Positions 47,401 through 57,594 are shown, counted from the stretch's first letter. The stretch: DNA of 64,000 nucleotides from Anaerococcus vaginimassiliensis (GCF_900626155.1 NZ_LR130844.1:1446880-1510879); one strand, 5' to 3'. A program made the numbers and translations. The notes: generated by a model from the letters alone, not told the origin.

Positions 47401-47911
47401 CACCTTTACTCTCAACAAGATTAGTTGGGTTATAACTTAAACTTATAAGTTTTTGAATAAAGTAATTAACATCAATCACATCTTCATCCTGTATTTTAAC
47501 AAACCCATTGTTAAATTCGTCTAAAGTCGTTAGCTTATTGGTGATAGCATCTAAAGATGTTATTATAACATATTTTTCATTTTTGGATAATTTAGTTAGA
47601 ACATTTATTCTCTGTGAAAGGTTTTCATTATCAACAGCTTTTATATTGTAAAAATTAATATCTAAATTCGGGTAGTAAATGGCCGAATCTTCACAAACGC
47701 CATTGATATCATTAACGTATTCTTCTGCTTTTTTTTCGTTTTCAGCAATCACTAGACAAGTTTCGTTAAACTTCTTAAACAAAGTAAGGACTAAATGAGG
47801 TTTAAATCCATCAGTTAGTCCTGATAAGTATATAGGTGAGTAATCATCTATATAATGTTCAATTTCTTCGACTTGCTTTAAAGAATTTATATTTTTTAAT
47901 ATATCATCCAT
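44408..47911 (-). CDS. mfd: Transcription-repair coupling factor
   Basis: A 1167-residue DNA translocase that removes stalled RNA polymerase and recruits UvrA. The N-terminal UvrB-homology domains (about 1-340) are followed by the RNA-polymerase-interacting domain ([22 protein letters not shown]). The RecG-like translocase has [16 protein letters not shown] (Walker A) and [14 protein letters not shown] (motif II), with [16 protein letters not shown] (motif VI). The TRCF C-terminal domain ends the protein. It starts on the last base of pth and is followed by prsA. Confidence 0.97.
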   Translation of the reverse strand: MDDILKNINSLKQVEEIEHYIDDYSPIYLSGLTDGFKPHLVLTLFKKFNETCLVIAENEKKAEEYVNDINGVCEDSAIYYPNLDINFYNIKAVDNENLSQRINVLTKLSKNEKYVIITSLDAITNKLTTLDEFNNGFVKIQDEDVIDVNYFIQKLISLSYNPTNLVESKGDFAKRGSIIDFWPVHYDNPIRLELFDDEVDSIRFFDKDSQRTLEIISDVEVGPVSELIYSNEDYNKVIDNIDKDISSKKKNGDSNTQKFINKYKQIISYIRDSMYVANQDLINAYRNCNYDNFLDYLPKNSLIFFDDVTRLIDNYEKTTESFLEDLTLQMENGEVSRNFKNVRIPIENIYNGLEKFRLLNLTSILKKSKKFNPKKIIEIKSIESENFNRKVDFFINRTIELADRGSKILVLSSNEKTRDQLYEAYLEKDHFKVSKTDYEADFSINPIKISEKSSSNGYYIPALDFYVFTHKEIYGNVRKSKVRNSKKKTSSRDIINYSDLEIGDYVVHENNGIGLYKGLEKIEVNNTEKDFVVIEYRGTDKLFVPVDQMNLVSKYIGSRGESPKLSSLGTPTWQKAKARAKKAVDEIADDLVKLYAERSKIKGHAFSKDTAWQNDFENSFPFEETYSQIRSINEIKSDMESDKPMDRLLCGDVGYGKTEVAIRAAFKAIMDGYQVAFLVPTTILANQHYETIRKRFAKFPVNVQMLSRFNSKNKNDLIIKDLKAGKVDLVIGTHRLLSKDVSYRKLGLLIIDEEQRFGVKHKEQLKEFKSSLDVLTLSATPIPRTLQMSLSGIRDLSTLDEPPEERMPVNTYVIEYDNSIIKQAIEREISRGGQVYFVYNRVNDIEKLYNHIKDLVPESTVAIIHGKVSPKQIEKTMLEFIDGEIDVLLSTTIIETGMDISNVNTMIIYDADMMGLSQLYQLKGRIGRGNRSSYAYFTYRTGKILTDISEKRLKSIRDFSDFGSGYKIAMKDLELRGAGNLLGESQSGHVEAIGYDLYVKFLQEAVEKASGKEITIKDKEDIYIDIKVDGYIPSFYIEDQSQKIEIYKRIALIQGDDDYNELVGDLIDVYGDIPVMVDNLMYISMIKALADELKFSEIREKKGNVNIYFKDKDKFSFEELAEINETFEGDMSLDLSTKPAFMIPVSKTKLMDTYELLKIIKKVRSKQ

Positions 47912-48492
47912 TAATTATCTTCCAATAGTTTTACTGAATTAAACTTATTCATAGACATGTCAATGCTGGATTCAATCATAGTTTCAATTGAATCAGCAGC
48001 AAGTTTTATCTCTTCTCTTATAGCCTCGGCTTCTTTTTCTGTAAAACCGCTTAGAACAAAATTAGCAAGATCCATATACTCTGGCTTTTTGCCTACTGCA
48101 ATTTTTATTCTAGGAAATTTATCATCTTGAATTTGGTATATTATAGATTTCATTCCATTGTGTGTTCCAGCTGAACCTTTTTTCCTAATTCTGATAGTTC
48201 CAAATTCAATATCAATATCATCATATATTACTATTAATTTATCTATATCAAATTTATAAAAATTTATAATTTCTCTAACAGCTTCTCCAGAATTATTCAT
48301 ATAGGTTTGGGGTTTTACAAGCATTACTTTTTGGCCAGAGATTACTCCCTGGCCGTAAAGTGACTTAAATTTTGACTTCTTAACGTCGATCCCAAATTTA
48401 TTAGCTAAATAATCTATTGTCAAAAAACCTGCGTTATGTCTAGTATTTTCGTATTTTAATCCAGGATTACCTAATCCTACAATACAATACAT
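47911..48492 (-). CDS. pth: Peptidyl-tRNA hydrolase
   Basis: Releases peptides from dropped-off peptidyl-tRNA. The 193-residue protein starts MYCIVGLGNPGLKYENTRHNAGF with catalytic histidine H20 and has PQTYMNNSGEAV, IYDDIDIEFG, and GSAGTHNGMKSI. Length is typical. It starts at the base after the prs stop codon. Confidence 0.97.
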   Translation of the reverse strand: MYCIVGLGNPGLKYENTRHNAGFLTIDYLANKFGIDVKKSKFKSLYGQGVISGQKVMLVKPQTYMNNSGEAVREIINFYKFDIDKLIVIYDDIDIEFGTIRIRKKGSAGTHNGMKSIIYQIQDDKFPRIKIAVGKKPEYMDLANFVLSGFTEKEAEAIREEIKLAADSIETMIESSIDMSMNKFNSVKLLEDN

Positions 48493-49482
48493 CTATCTAC
48501 CATCCACAAATAAACCGCTTATAGATTCGTAAGTATTTATTCTATGAATTGCCTCAGATAAAAGTGGAGCTATTGACATTTGTGTAATCTTATCTATTTT
48601 CTTTTCTTCTGGTAGAGCAATTGTATCTGTAACTACTACTTCTTTAACGTTTGATTTGTTAATTCTTTCAATTGCATTACCACTAAATACACCATGAGTA
48701 GCCACAAGATATACATCTTTTGCACCGTTATTTATCAAGAATTCTCCAGCATTAGTAATGGTACCTGCTGTATCAATCATATCATCAACAATTATTGCAT
48801 GTTTACCTTTGAAATCACCAATTACAGACATTACTTCTGATACATTTGGTTTTGGTCTTCTTTTTTCAATTATAGCTATAGGTAATTTTAAGTAATCTGC
48901 AAATTCTCTAGCTCTTCTAACCCCACCCAAGTCAGGACTTACTACAACGAAGTCATCTGGTTTATCATAAGCAATATCTTTAAAGTGTGTTGATAGATGT
49001 CTAATAGCTGAAAAATGATCAACAGGTATATCGAAATATCCTTGGATTTGACCTGCATGAAGATCCATTGTAATAACTCTATCCGCTCCAGCTGTTGTCA
49101 ACAAATTTGCAACAAGTTTTGCTGTTATGGGTTCACGGCCTCTAGTTTTTCTATCTTGTCTGGCATATCCATAGTAAGGAACTATAGCGTTAATATATCC
49201 AGCTGATGCTCTTCTACATGCGTCAATTAAAATTAACAGTTCCATCAAGTTATCATTAGTTGGATTTGATGTTGGTTGCATTATATATACATCTTTTCCT
49301 CTAATTGATTCATTAATTTTTACAGATATTTCACCATCTTGGAATTTTTCGATATCTGCTTTCCCTAATTCTACACCAAGATATTTTGCAACGCTTTCAG
49401 CCAATGTTCTATTAGAATTACCTGAAAGTAGTTTCAATTCTCCTCTTTGGATGTATGAGCCACCATTACAGTTAGATGTCAT
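48493..49482 (-). CDS. prs: Ribose-phosphate pyrophosphokinase
   Basis: Makes PRPP from ribose-5-phosphate and ATP, feeding purine, pyrimidine, histidine and apt pathways. The 329-residue protein has [23 protein letters not shown], the ATP/flexible loop [25 protein letters not shown], and the PRPP loop [12 protein letters not shown]. The frame reaches to 49557, but the ATG at 49482 has GGAG six bases upstream and matches the family start, so it is used. It overlaps glmU by 11 bases; glmU-prs-pth-mfd is a classic Firmicute order. Confidence 0.96.
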   Translation of the reverse strand: MTSNCNGGSYIQRGELKLLSGNSNRTLAESVAKYLGVELGKADIEKFQDGEISVKINESIRGKDVYIMQPTSNPTNDNLMELLILIDACRRASAGYINAIVPYYGYARQDRKTRGREPITAKLVANLLTTAGADRVITMDLHAGQIQGYFDIPVDHFSAIRHLSTHFKDIAYDKPDDFVVVSPDLGGVRRAREFADYLKLPIAIIEKRRPKPNVSEVMSVIGDFKGKHAIIVDDMIDTAGTITNAGEFLINNGAKDVYLVATHGVFSGNAIERINKSNVKEVVVTDTIALPEEKKIDKITQMSIAPLLSEAIHRINTYESISGLFVDGR

Positions 49483-50872
49483 TTCTTCTCCTTTGTCTTT
49501 CTTCATCTCTTTTTTTCTTCTTTTCAACATAACCAGCGATATTCTTTTGCTCAGCACGTTCTATTGATAATTCACCTTCACTAATATCTTTTGTGATTGT
49601 AGAACCTGCTGCAACATAACCTTCGTCGGCAATATTTACAGGCGCAACTATATTGGAATTTGATCCTATGAATGCATCATCTCCAACAGTAGACCTATGT
49701 TTAAATTTACCATCATAATTGACAAAAATCACGCCGCAGCCAATATTTATATTTTTTCCAAGATCTGCGTCGCCAATATATGCCAGATGTCCCGCCTTTG
49801 TTCCATCTCCTAAACTTGCATTTTTCACTTCTACGAAGTTACCTATATGGACATTTTTTCCAAGTTTTGCTTTAGGTCTTAGGTGTGAGAATGGACCAAT
49901 ATCACTCGATTCTTCCATCACGGAATCTTCAATAACTGAATTATCAATTTTAACATTGTCATGTATAATTGAATTCTCAATCCTACAAGAACCTTCAAGA
50001 ACACAATTACTACCTATTACAGTATTTCCTAAAATCTTAATATTTCCTGACAATACTGTATCACTTCCTATCTTAACATTAGGATCTATAGTTACTATAT
50101 CAGGTGTCTCGATTATAACACCATCTAACATGAATTTGTCGTTGATTCTTTTTCTAATTATTTTGCCAGCATCAGCTAATTCTTTCTTATTATTAATACC
50201 ATAAAATAAACTAGGATTAGGGTTTACAAATGCACTAGCTTTCTTTCCAGCATTTGCTATTATTGATATACAATCAGTAAGATAAAGTTCATTTTGATCA
50301 TTGTCAGTTTTTATATTTTTTAGAGATTCTTTCAATTCTCTACCTTTGAAAATATAAATACCGGTATTAATTTCATCAATATCAAGCTCATCATCAGATA
50401 AATCCCTATGTTCTGTGATTTTTAGAAATTCTCCATTAGATGATCTTATTATTCTGCCATAACCACTTGGATCAGTTACTTTTGTTGATAGCACAGATAC
50501 ACCGCTATCACTTTCCTTGTGGCTTTTGACAAAACTTTCTAAAGATTCTTTATTTATAAGAGGTATATCACCATTTAAGACCAGTACATCATCTTCATCT
50601 TCTATATAATCAGTTGCAAGCGAAACCGCATATCCTGTTCCATATGGGTATTCTTCTCCAATTTTTTGTTCAATAACTATATCATTGTCAAACATTTCTT
50701 GAATTATTTTTGTGTTTTTCCCAGAAATTATAATAGTTTTTGAATCTTTGATCTTACTTGCATCATATACATATCTTACTATTTCTTTATTATTAATTTT
50801 GTGAAGGACCTTAGAAATGTTAGATTTCATCCTTGTACCTTCACCAGCTGCCATTATTATAACTTTTAACAT
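49472..50872 (-). CDS. glmU: Bifunctional UDP-GlcNAc pyrophosphorylase / glucosamine-1-P acetyltransferase
   Basis: A 466-residue enzyme for the last two steps of UDP-N-acetylglucosamine synthesis, the precursor of peptidoglycan. The N-terminal half is a nucleotidyltransferase with [10 protein letters not shown] and [11 protein letters not shown]. The C-terminal half is a left-handed beta helix of hexapeptide repeats with [13 protein letters not shown] and [17 protein letters not shown]-type motifs ([16 protein letters not shown] here). The tail is very basic. It lies three bases after deoD. Confidence 0.96.
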   Translation of the reverse strand: MLKVIIMAAGEGTRMKSNISKVLHKINNKEIVRYVYDASKIKDSKTIIISGKNTKIIQEMFDNDIVIEQKIGEEYPYGTGYAVSLATDYIEDEDDVLVLNGDIPLINKESLESFVKSHKESDSGVSVLSTKVTDPSGYGRIIRSSNGEFLKITEHRDLSDDELDIDEINTGIYIFKGRELKESLKNIKTDNDQNELYLTDCISIIANAGKKASAFVNPNPSLFYGINNKKELADAGKIIRKRINDKFMLDGVIIETPDIVTIDPNVKIGSDTVLSGNIKILGNTVIGSNCVLEGSCRIENSIIHDNVKIDNSVIEDSVMEESSDIGPFSHLRPKAKLGKNVHIGNFVEVKNASLGDGTKAGHLAYIGDADLGKNINIGCGVIFVNYDGKFKHRSTVGDDAFIGSNSNIVAPVNIADEGYVAAGSTITKDISEGELSIERAEQKNIAGYVEKKKKRDEERQRRRNDI

Positions 50873-50875
50873 ATT

Positions 50876-51595
50876 TTATTCCGGAGCTACTTCTAAGGCA
50901 AGTTTCATCATGTTTGTATATGAATTTTGTCTATTTTCTGCACTATCAGCAACGTTTTCTACCAAAGAGTCACTTATAGTAAATATACCTAGGCCCTTTT
51001 TGCCGTGTTTTCTTGCTGCCATGAAAAGTCCATAGGATTCCATTTCTACACATAAAACGCCATATTTTTGAAGATTTTCAAATACTTCTTTAGGCATATC
51101 ATTATAGAATTGATCAGATGAGTGAACTTGTCCACAATGAGTTGTATATCCTAGTTTATTTGATGTTTCGTATGCTTTTAACAGCAAATCAAAGTCAGGT
51201 GTTGGTGAGAAATGTACATTTCCAAATAAGTTGTCATTTATTGAAGATTCTGAACACGCTGAGTTAGCTATTACTATATCATGAAGTTTAACATTTTTTT
51301 GCATACTTCCTGCTGTTCCAACCCTAATAATTGTATCAACGTCATAGAAAGCGAATAACTCATTATAATAAATCATAGCTGATGGTATTCCCATACCGCT
51401 GCCCATTACTGAAACTCTTTTTCCATTATAATATCCAGTAAATCCAAGCATTCCTCTAGTATTGGTAAATTCTTCAACATCTGTCAAAAAATTGTCCGCA
51501 ATAAATTTAGCTCTCAAAGGATCTCCTGGCATCAATACTGTTTTAGCTATTTGATCAGCACTAGTTGCTGAAATATGTGGTGTAGGTATTGTCAT
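50876..51595 (-). CDS. deoD: Purine nucleoside phosphorylase
   Basis: A 239-residue hexameric type phosphorylase splitting purine (deoxy)nucleosides into base and (deoxy)ribose-1-phosphate. It starts TIPTPHISATSADQIAKTVLMPGDPLRAK (conserved H7-type and GDPLRAK phosphate motif) and has VCVEMESYGLFMAA (nucleoside-binding Met-Glu) and FTISDSL (catalytic Asp). It works with apt in purine salvage. GGAG precedes the ATG. Confidence 0.96.
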   Translation of the reverse strand: MTIPTPHISATSADQIAKTVLMPGDPLRAKFIADNFLTDVEEFTNTRGMLGFTGYYNGKRVSVMGSGMGIPSAMIYYNELFAFYDVDTIIRVGTAGSMQKNVKLHDIVIANSACSESSINDNLFGNVHFSPTPDFDLLLKAYETSNKLGYTTHCGQVHSSDQFYNDMPKEVFENLQKYGVLCVEMESYGLFMAARKHGKKGLGIFTISDSLVENVADSAENRQNSYTNMMKLALEVAPE

Positions 51596-51656
51596 TTAAA
51601 CTCCTTTAAATTTAATCTCAACTTATATAATAACATTTTTGATAGAATTATAAAAC

Positions 51657-52103
51657 TTAATTTAAGTTTTCTTCTATAGCACTAATTTTATCTACTCTTC
51701 TCTGATGTCTGCCGCCTTCAAATTCTGTTTTAGCAAACTCATCAACTATCATCTTGCAAGTTTCACTTCCAATAACTCTTGCTCCCATGCAAAGTACATT
51801 TGCATTGTTATGAGCTCTGCTCATCCTGGCGGAAAATGCTTCAGAAACACAAGCTGCACGTATTCCCTTTATTTTATTTGCAGAAATACTCATTCCTAAT
51901 CCAGTACCACAAATTAAAATCCCCAAATCAGCATTCTTGTCTAAGATTTCTTGACAAGCTTTTTTTGCAAAATCGCTATAGTCAACAGATTTATTTTCAT
52001 AGGCACCTACATGGATTACCTCATGTCCAAGAGACTCTAATTCTTCCTTTACAACTTCTACCAAATCTAGACCACCATGGTCATTTCCTATTACAAATTT
52101 CAT
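51657..52103 (-). CDS. rpiB: Ribose-5-phosphate isomerase B
   Basis: A 148-residue isomerase of ribose-5-phosphate and ribulose-5-phosphate. It starts MKFVIGNDHGGLDLVEVVKEEL, with the active-site cysteine in LICGTGLGMSISANKIKGIRA and the HNNANVLCMGARVIG motif. RpiB and LacAB share this fold, but the motifs and length fit RpiB. It is near deoD and prs, suggesting ribose phosphate flow to PRPP. Confidence 0.95.
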   Translation of the reverse strand: MKFVIGNDHGGLDLVEVVKEELESLGHEVIHVGAYENKSVDYSDFAKKACQEILDKNADLGILICGTGLGMSISANKIKGIRAACVSEAFSARMSRAHNNANVLCMGARVIGSETCKMIVDEFAKTEFEGGRHQRRVDKISAIEENLN

Positions 52104-52121
52104 ATAAACTCCTTCATTTAT

Positions 52122-52149
52122 AGTATACTTTTAGCTTAATTCTAATCAA
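52122..52149 (-). promoter_or_regulatory. rpiB promoter
   Basis: On the minus strand TTGATT (52149-52144), 16 bases, TATACT (52127-52122). It is divergent from an extended -10 element for murC (TGGTATAAT, plus strand, near 52188-52196). Confidence 0.55.
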
Positions 52150-52237
52150 TATTATAAAGTTACTTGACATATTTGTTTGTTTAAATATGGTATAATAATG
52201 TTAAATAAAACATAAGAAAAAAAGTTAAGGAGCATTT

Positions 52238-53632
52238 ATGTTTAAATTTAATTTAGATAAACATGATTATAAATATATACATTTTATAGGTATTGGTGGT
52301 ATATCCATGAGCGGGCTTGCCCAATTATTAATATCAAAGGGATATAAAGTATCAGGATCTGATAGATCAGAAAGTAAAATAATTAATCATCTAAGAGAAA
52401 TTGATGCTAAAATTTACATAGGTCAAAGAAAAGAAAATATAACTAATCCTGATCTTGTTGTGTATACTGATGCAATTCTTGATGATAATGAAGAATTAAT
52501 AGCCGCTAAAAATGTCGGTTGTCCTGTAGTTACAAGAGGAGTATTTTTGGGTGCACTTATGAGAAATTATAAGAATTCAATTGCAGTATCAGGATCTCAT
52601 GGCAAATCTACCACTACATCTATGATTTCAAAGATTCTTATGCATTCTGATGTAGATGCTACTATCCTTTTAGGTGGAGAGTTAGACGAGATGAAAGGTA
52701 ATGTTCGTGTTGGTAGTGAAGATTATCTAGTAACTGAAGCCTGCGAATATAAGGGTAACATTAAATACTACTATCCACAAACTGTAATTGTCCTTAATAT
52801 TGATGAAGACCATCTTGATTATTACAAAGATTTAAACGATATAGTTAATACTTTCAAAGAATATTTATCTAACCAAGATGAGAATTCACTTACTATAACA
52901 AACCTAAACGAAGAAAACAATAAACTCATATTTGATTCGGTTAAAGGTAGATTAATAACCTATGCTCAAGAGAATGAAGATGCTGATTACAATGCTATAA
53001 ATATCAAATTCGATGAAGTTGGAAGACCTAATTTTGATTTAAGATTTCCAGATGGATCTATTGAACACTTCGAACTTGGTGTTATTGGAAGACACAACAT
53101 AAACAACGCTATGGCATCTATAATATCCACTTATGAAAATGGCATACCTGTCGAAACTATCAAGACTAACTTGGTAAAATACACTGGTTTAGATAGAAGA
53201 ATGCAAATAATTGGTTTTGTAGATGATGCTACTATAATGACTGATTATGGTCATCATCCATCTGAAATTCAAGTAACCTTGGATGCCTTAGCTGAACACA
53301 CTAAGGGGAAGCTTATATGCGTTTGGCAACCACATACTTATAGCCGAACTAAAACTCTATTCAATGATTTTCTAAATTGTTTTGATTCAGCTGATGAAGT
53401 AATAGTAACAGATATCTACGCAGCAAGAGAAAAATTCGATCCTACTATTCACTCTAAAGATGTGGTAGATGCATTAACCAAAAAGGGAATAAATGCCAAA
53501 TACATTGGTGAATTTGAGGATGCTAGAGATTATATTTACAAAGATATTGAAAAAAATGATTTAGTATTAACCACAGGTTGTGGTAATCCAGATGTACTTG
53601 CCAGAATGATTGTTGAAGATCAAAATAAGTAA
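52238..53632 (+). CDS. murC: UDP-N-acetylmuramate-L-alanine ligase
   Basis: A 464-residue Mur ligase that adds L-alanine to UDP-MurNAc. IHFIGIGGISMSGLAQLL is the nucleotide-binding motif, SGSHGKSTTTSMI the ATP P-loop, and EACEYKGNIKYY and GRHNINNAMASI are family motifs. The central domain ends with TDYGHHPSEIQVTLDAL and WQPHTYSRTKTLF. It is a single-gene unit. Confidence 0.97.
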   Translation: MFKFNLDKHDYKYIHFIGIGGISMSGLAQLLISKGYKVSGSDRSESKIINHLREIDAKIYIGQRKENITNPDLVVYTDAILDDNEELIAAKNVGCPVVTRGVFLGALMRNYKNSIAVSGSHGKSTTTSMISKILMHSDVDATILLGGELDEMKGNVRVGSEDYLVTEACEYKGNIKYYYPQTVIVLNIDEDHLDYYKDLNDIVNTFKEYLSNQDENSLTITNLNEENNKLIFDSVKGRLITYAQENEDADYNAINIKFDEVGRPNFDLRFPDGSIEHFELGVIGRHNINNAMASIISTYENGIPVETIKTNLVKYTGLDRRMQIIGFVDDATIMTDYGHHPSEIQVTLDALAEHTKGKLICVWQPHTYSRTKTLFNDFLNCFDSADEVIVTDIYAAREKFDPTIHSKDVVDALTKKGINAKYIGEFEDARDYIYKDIEKNDLVLTTGCGNPDVLARMIVEDQNK

Positions 53633-53635
53633 TTT

Positions 53636-53671
53636 AAAAGACTTTCTATAACAACATAGAAAGTCTTTTTT
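53636..53671. terminator. Terminator between murC and mazF (convergent)
   Basis: A 14-base perfect stem AAAAGACTTTCTAT/ATAGAAAGTCTTTT around AACAAC, followed by T residues on the plus strand and preceded by A residues. Confidence 0.82.
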
Positions 53672-53682
53672 ATATGTAATCT

Positions 53683-54033
53683 TTAATTAACTACTAAATC
53701 TAAGGATATCGCCATAGCTTCATCAATTTTTACCATAACATCGTGATTAAAACTACCGATTTTTTCCCTAAGTCTCTTTTTATCTATAGTCCTTAGTTGC
53801 TCCATCAAAGCTACACTATTTTTAGGCAATCCAAATTCATTACCCTTAAGTTTTACATGAGTAGGAAGTTTAGCCTTATTTAATTGGCTAGTTACTGGTG
53901 CAACTATAATTGTAGGAGAGTATTTATTACCTACATTATTTTGGACAATTATTACAGGTCTTACTCCCCCTTGTTCACTTCCAACAACAGGAGATAAATC
54001 GGCATAAAACAGATCCCCCCTTTTAATCTTCAT
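53683..54033 (-). CDS. MazF/EndoA-family endoribonuclease toxin
   Basis: A 116-residue PemK/MazF-type mRNA interferase, closest in pattern to Bacillus NdoA/EndoA. RGDLFYADLSPVVGSEQGG and RPVIIVQNN contain the catalytic arginine at R25, and VTSQ the catalytic threonine at T48, the same positions as in EndoA. It would cleave single-stranded mRNA at a short motif (not predictable here). It overlaps the end of alr by 11 bases. No antitoxin gene lies between alr and this gene, although that slot holds ndoAI in Bacillus, and none is visible downstream. Confidence 0.9.
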   Translation of the reverse strand: MKIKRGDLFYADLSPVVGSEQGGVRPVIIVQNNVGNKYSPTIIVAPVTSQLNKAKLPTHVKLKGNEFGLPKNSVALMEQLRTIDKKRLREKIGSFNHDVMVKIDEAMAISLDLVVN

Positions 54034-55144
54034 AAATTTCTCCTATGTAATCATCTACTTTAACAACTTTTCCATCTTTCTTGTAAACTCTTTCTAATCT
54101 AATATCAAATGATGTCATCAATTCATAAGCGATCGTATCAATCTTATTAGCTTCTTTATAAATATCAGAATATATTTCAACTTCATCGCCAATTTTACAT
54201 TCGATATTACTTACATCAATCATCATTTGGTCCATACATACTCTGCCACAAACTCTTGCATTTTCTCCATTTACAAGAACTTCTCCTATATTAGAAAATG
54301 CTCTAAAGTAACCATCTGCATATCCTATAGGAACTGTGGCAATTTTCATGTCTTTTTCAGTATAGAAAGTTCTACCGTAACTAATAGGCGTTCCTTTTTT
54401 AACATCTTTTACAAAAGCAATCCTTGACATAAATCTAAACACTTTATCAAGATCAATTCTGGAAGTATCTTTTAAATAATCAGATGGATATATTCCATAC
54501 ATAGAAATTCCAAGTCTAATCATATCTGACTTTACATCAAAACTAATACCAGCTGCGGAATTTGCTATATGGACATTTTCAATGTTTAACTCATCTTTTA
54601 CCTTAGATATCGTCTCTTCAAATAACTTTGTTTGTAACTTAGAAAAAGATGTATCTTCTTCATCAGCAGTTGCATAATGAGTAAAAGCACCTCTAATTCT
54701 AATATTTTTTAAGTTATTTAGAGATAAAATTTTCTGAGTTTCATAAGTCCTAAATCCCAAACGGGTATGACCTGTATCAATAGCTAAATGTCCGTTAAGT
54801 TTTTTATTCAAAGCCTTATCAATTTCAAATGTATAATCCATGTCAAATATACAGATATCTATATCATATTCAGCACATTCTATAGCTTCTTCTAAGCTAA
54901 CGTATCCTAATATTAAAATAGGTTTTTTTATGCCTGATAGTCTCAATGCTTTAGCTTCAGAATATCTAGCAACTGCAAAATATGAGACATAATCTTCTAT
55001 GTATGTAGCAATTGGCGCTGCTCCCAGTCCATAAGCATTTGCCTTAACAACTGCACAAATTGGTGTTTGGTTATTCATGCTTTTAACTTTTTCTATATTG
55101 TTTATAATTTTGTCAATATCTATTTCGATATAATTAGTTAACAT
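54023..55144 (-). CDS. alr: Alanine racemase
   Basis: A 373-residue PLP enzyme of fold type III producing D-alanine for peptidoglycan. AVVKANAYGLG carries the Schiff-base K34. AIDTGHTRLGF, RLGISMYGIYPS and ISYGRTFY (the catalytic tyrosine region) are present, and CMDQMMIDVSN is conserved. It lies between the AcpS-NnrD fusion and mazF, matching the Firmicute order acpS-nnr-alr-ndoA. Confidence 0.95.
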   Translation of the reverse strand: MLTNYIEIDIDKIINNIEKVKSMNNQTPICAVVKANAYGLGAAPIATYIEDYVSYFAVARYSEAKALRLSGIKKPILILGYVSLEEAIECAEYDIDICIFDMDYTFEIDKALNKKLNGHLAIDTGHTRLGFRTYETQKILSLNNLKNIRIRGAFTHYATADEEDTSFSKLQTKLFEETISKVKDELNIENVHIANSAAGISFDVKSDMIRLGISMYGIYPSDYLKDTSRIDLDKVFRFMSRIAFVKDVKKGTPISYGRTFYTEKDMKIATVPIGYADGYFRAFSNIGEVLVNGENARVCGRVCMDQMMIDVSNIECKIGDEVEIYSDIYKEANKIDTIAYELMTSFDIRLERVYKKDGKVVKVDDYIGEIYED

Positions 55145-55146
55145 AT

Positions 55147-56325
55147 TTACCTCAAAAGTTTTGTAGCCTCATATAAATTATTTACTATATCTGATGCTAT
55201 TAACGAGTCTTCACTCAACTTATAGGATGCAATATCTCCAGCTAGTGAATGTATGTAAACACCTAAACATGATGCATCATACGGATCTAATCTTTTTAAA
55301 AAGCTAGAAATAACTCCTGTTAAAACATCACCGCTGCCTGCTGTAGCCATGCCTGAATTTCCTATTTCATTTATATATACCCTATCACCATCTGTAACTA
55401 TAGTTTTTTCTGATTTCAAAACTAAAATCACCTTATATTTTTTTGCAAACTTCTTAGCATAGTAGCATCTGTCCTTATTTATAGTTGAAATAGGTAAGCC
55501 TATTAGTCTTTCAAATTCCTTAAGATGCGGAGTTAGTACAATATTCTTATTATTATGTAAAATTTCCTTATTTAAGCTAATTGCATTTAATCCATCCGCA
55601 TCTATAATTATTTTACCACTAAATCTATTTAAAATGCTAGATATAAATAAATTTAGTGAATTATCTCTCCCCATTCCTGGTCCTATAGCTAAAACATCCT
55701 TGCCTGCTAAATACTTATAAATATTAGCTAAATCTAATTCATTAAAGGTAAAATTAGGTGAATTTACAGGAAGAATTATTTGCTCATTACACTTTATTTG
55801 AAGAATTGTACTTATTGACTTAGGGCATATTATATAAACAAGTCCTGCTCCTGATCGTAATGCCGCTAAGGATGAAAGATAGACAGAACCACTCATTCCT
55901 TCACTACCACCTAGTATTGCAATTCTACCATAATCGCCCTTATGGCTATTACTATCTCTTTTAGGCATCATTTGTTTAAACTTATTATCTGAAATTAAAT
56001 TATGATTTTGTCTGTTACAAACAGCAATGGCAAAATTTCCATCGTGGCTTATACTTATATCTTCGCTTAAAAATAAACCATCTAGGTATAAAGCGGGTTT
56101 ATTTTTAGAATGTTTTATTTCTATTCTATTTTTTATTATATAAGATAAAGATAAACCGCAGGCTTTAATAGCTGCTTCTTTAGCTGCATATATCCCAGCT
56201 AGAGTTTGGAAATAATTACTTTTTTTTTCAGCATAAGTAATTTCATCTGTAGAAAATACTCTTTTTATGAAATTTCGATCCTTAGCTTTCAGTCTTCTAA
56301 CATCTAATATATCAATGCCTATCAT
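55147..56325 (-). CDS. Holo-ACP synthase fused to NAD(P)H-hydrate dehydratase
   Basis: A 392-residue fusion of two neighbouring functions. Residues 1-105 form AcpS, which transfers phosphopantetheine from CoA to acyl carrier protein: IGIDILDVRR with D5, and YAAKEAAIKAC with E50 and K54. After a short linker (106-120), residues 121-392 form NnrD, the ADP/ATP-dependent dehydratase that repairs hydrated NAD(P)H: GDYGRIAILGGSEGMSGS, DADGLNA, LTPHLKEFERL and AGSGDVLTG (329-337). The usual NnrE epimerase half (YjeF_N) is missing. The separate acpS-nnr-alr genes of Firmicutes may have fused after loss of NnrE (inference). Confidence 0.88.
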   Translation of the reverse strand: MIGIDILDVRRLKAKDRNFIKRVFSTDEITYAEKKSNYFQTLAGIYAAKEAAIKACGLSLSYIIKNRIEIKHSKNKPALYLDGLFLSEDISISHDGNFAIAVCNRQNHNLISDNKFKQMMPKRDSNSHKGDYGRIAILGGSEGMSGSVYLSSLAALRSGAGLVYIICPKSISTILQIKCNEQIILPVNSPNFTFNELDLANIYKYLAGKDVLAIGPGMGRDNSLNLFISSILNRFSGKIIIDADGLNAISLNKEILHNNKNIVLTPHLKEFERLIGLPISTINKDRCYYAKKFAKKYKVILVLKSEKTIVTDGDRVYINEIGNSGMATAGSGDVLTGVISSFLKRLDPYDASCLGVYIHSLAGDIASYKLSEDSLIASDIVNNLYEATKLLR

Positions 56326-57590
56326 TATCTATTCCTAAGATCACAAAAAGTATAATCGATGTTATTAACTAATTCTTTTTCATCTATATTTAAAAATTCA
56401 CCATTTTCGTATACTATGTTTCCATTAATTATTACATTTTTAATATCACTTTCATAAGTAGAAAAACATATAGATGATAGTATTTCATTAGTAGGACTAT
56501 GATTTATATTATTTATATCAATCATAATTAAATCTGCATTATAACCTTCTTTTACTAGTCCTACTTTATCATCTATTCCTAAGGCGCAAGCTCCATTTAT
56601 GGTTGCCATTTTAAGAATTTCAAAACATGATAAAGGCCTAGAAGAGAAAAGTTTTGATACTAAAATAGCATTTTCAATTTCTCTAAGCATAGACAACTTG
56701 TTATTGCTTGATGCAGAATCAGTACCTAGACATACATTTATTCCCTTATCAATTAACCTACTAACATCCAAAAATCCAGAAGATAATTTCAAATTGCTGT
56801 TAGGATTGTGTACTATGCTGACATTATTTTCTTTTATAATATCAAGGTCATCATCTGATAAATATATACCATGTGCTGCAATAGTTTTATTTTTAAATAT
56901 ACCAGATTTTTCAAATACTTTAGTTGGGCTCATTTTATATTTTTCATAACATTGGTCATTTTCTGTTTTAGTTTCAGAAAGATGTATATGTATTGGCAAA
57001 TCATATTTTTGAGCATAATCTGATACTTTTTTTAGATAATCTATATCTGTGGTATATATTGCATGAGGTCCAAATCCTATGTCTATTAAATTATTACCTC
57101 TATATTTGTTTGCTAGCTCTAGGTTCTCCCTTATTTTTTCAAATCCTAGATCGGGTATAGATAAACCTCTTGATATTTGTGCTCTCATTCCTACATCAAG
57201 TGCTGCATTTACAGTTTCCTCACAGAAAAAGTACATATCAGCAAAAGTAGAAGTTCCTGATTTTATCATCTCAAGTATAGCTAGCTTTGAGGCATTGTAC
57301 ACATCGTTTGCTACTAATTTATCTTCCAATGGCCAAATATAATCATTGAGCCATGTCATCAGGTCTGTTTCAGGTCCATAGTTTCTAAATAATGTCATAG
57401 CTACATGAGTATGAGAGTTTATTAGGCCTGGCATTGTAATGTATCCTTCACCATCTATTATTTTATCAGCTGGAAAATCATCTAAGTAACCAATTTTATA
57501 TATTTTATCGTCCTTTATATAAATATTAGTTGTAGTGATATTTTCATCTTCCATACTTAATAATTTTGTATTTTTTATTAATATCTTCAT
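56325..57590 (-). CDS. mtaD: MTA/SAH deaminase-type amidohydrolase
   Basis: A 421-residue metal-dependent hydrolase of the TrzN/AtzB family, in the subgroup annotated 5-methylthioadenosine/S-adenosylhomocysteine deaminase. Metal ligands: H60 and H62 in NSHTHVAM, later HIHLSETK and AAHGIYLS histidines, and the aspartate in LGTDSASSNN. The N-terminal small beta domain starts MKILIKNTKLLSM. The substrate (methylthioadenosine, S-adenosylhomocysteine or another nucleoside) is inferred only from the family. It overlaps acpS-nnrD by one base. A terminator ends just before the start codon, which has no ribosome binding site. Confidence 0.83.
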   Translation of the reverse strand: MKILIKNTKLLSMEDENITTTNIYIKDDKIYKIGYLDDFPADKIIDGEGYITMPGLINSHTHVAMTLFRNYGPETDLMTWLNDYIWPLEDKLVANDVYNASKLAILEMIKSGTSTFADMYFFCEETVNAALDVGMRAQISRGLSIPDLGFEKIRENLELANKYRGNNLIDIGFGPHAIYTTDIDYLKKVSDYAQKYDLPIHIHLSETKTENDQCYEKYKMSPTKVFEKSGIFKNKTIAAHGIYLSDDDLDIIKENNVSIVHNPNSNLKLSSGFLDVSRLIDKGINVCLGTDSASSNNKLSMLREIENAILVSKLFSSRPLSCFEILKMATINGACALGIDDKVGLVKEGYNADLIMIDINNINHSPTNEILSSICFSTYESDIKNVIINGNIVYENGEFLNIDEKELVNNIDYTFCDLRNR

Positions 57591-57594
57591 TTTT

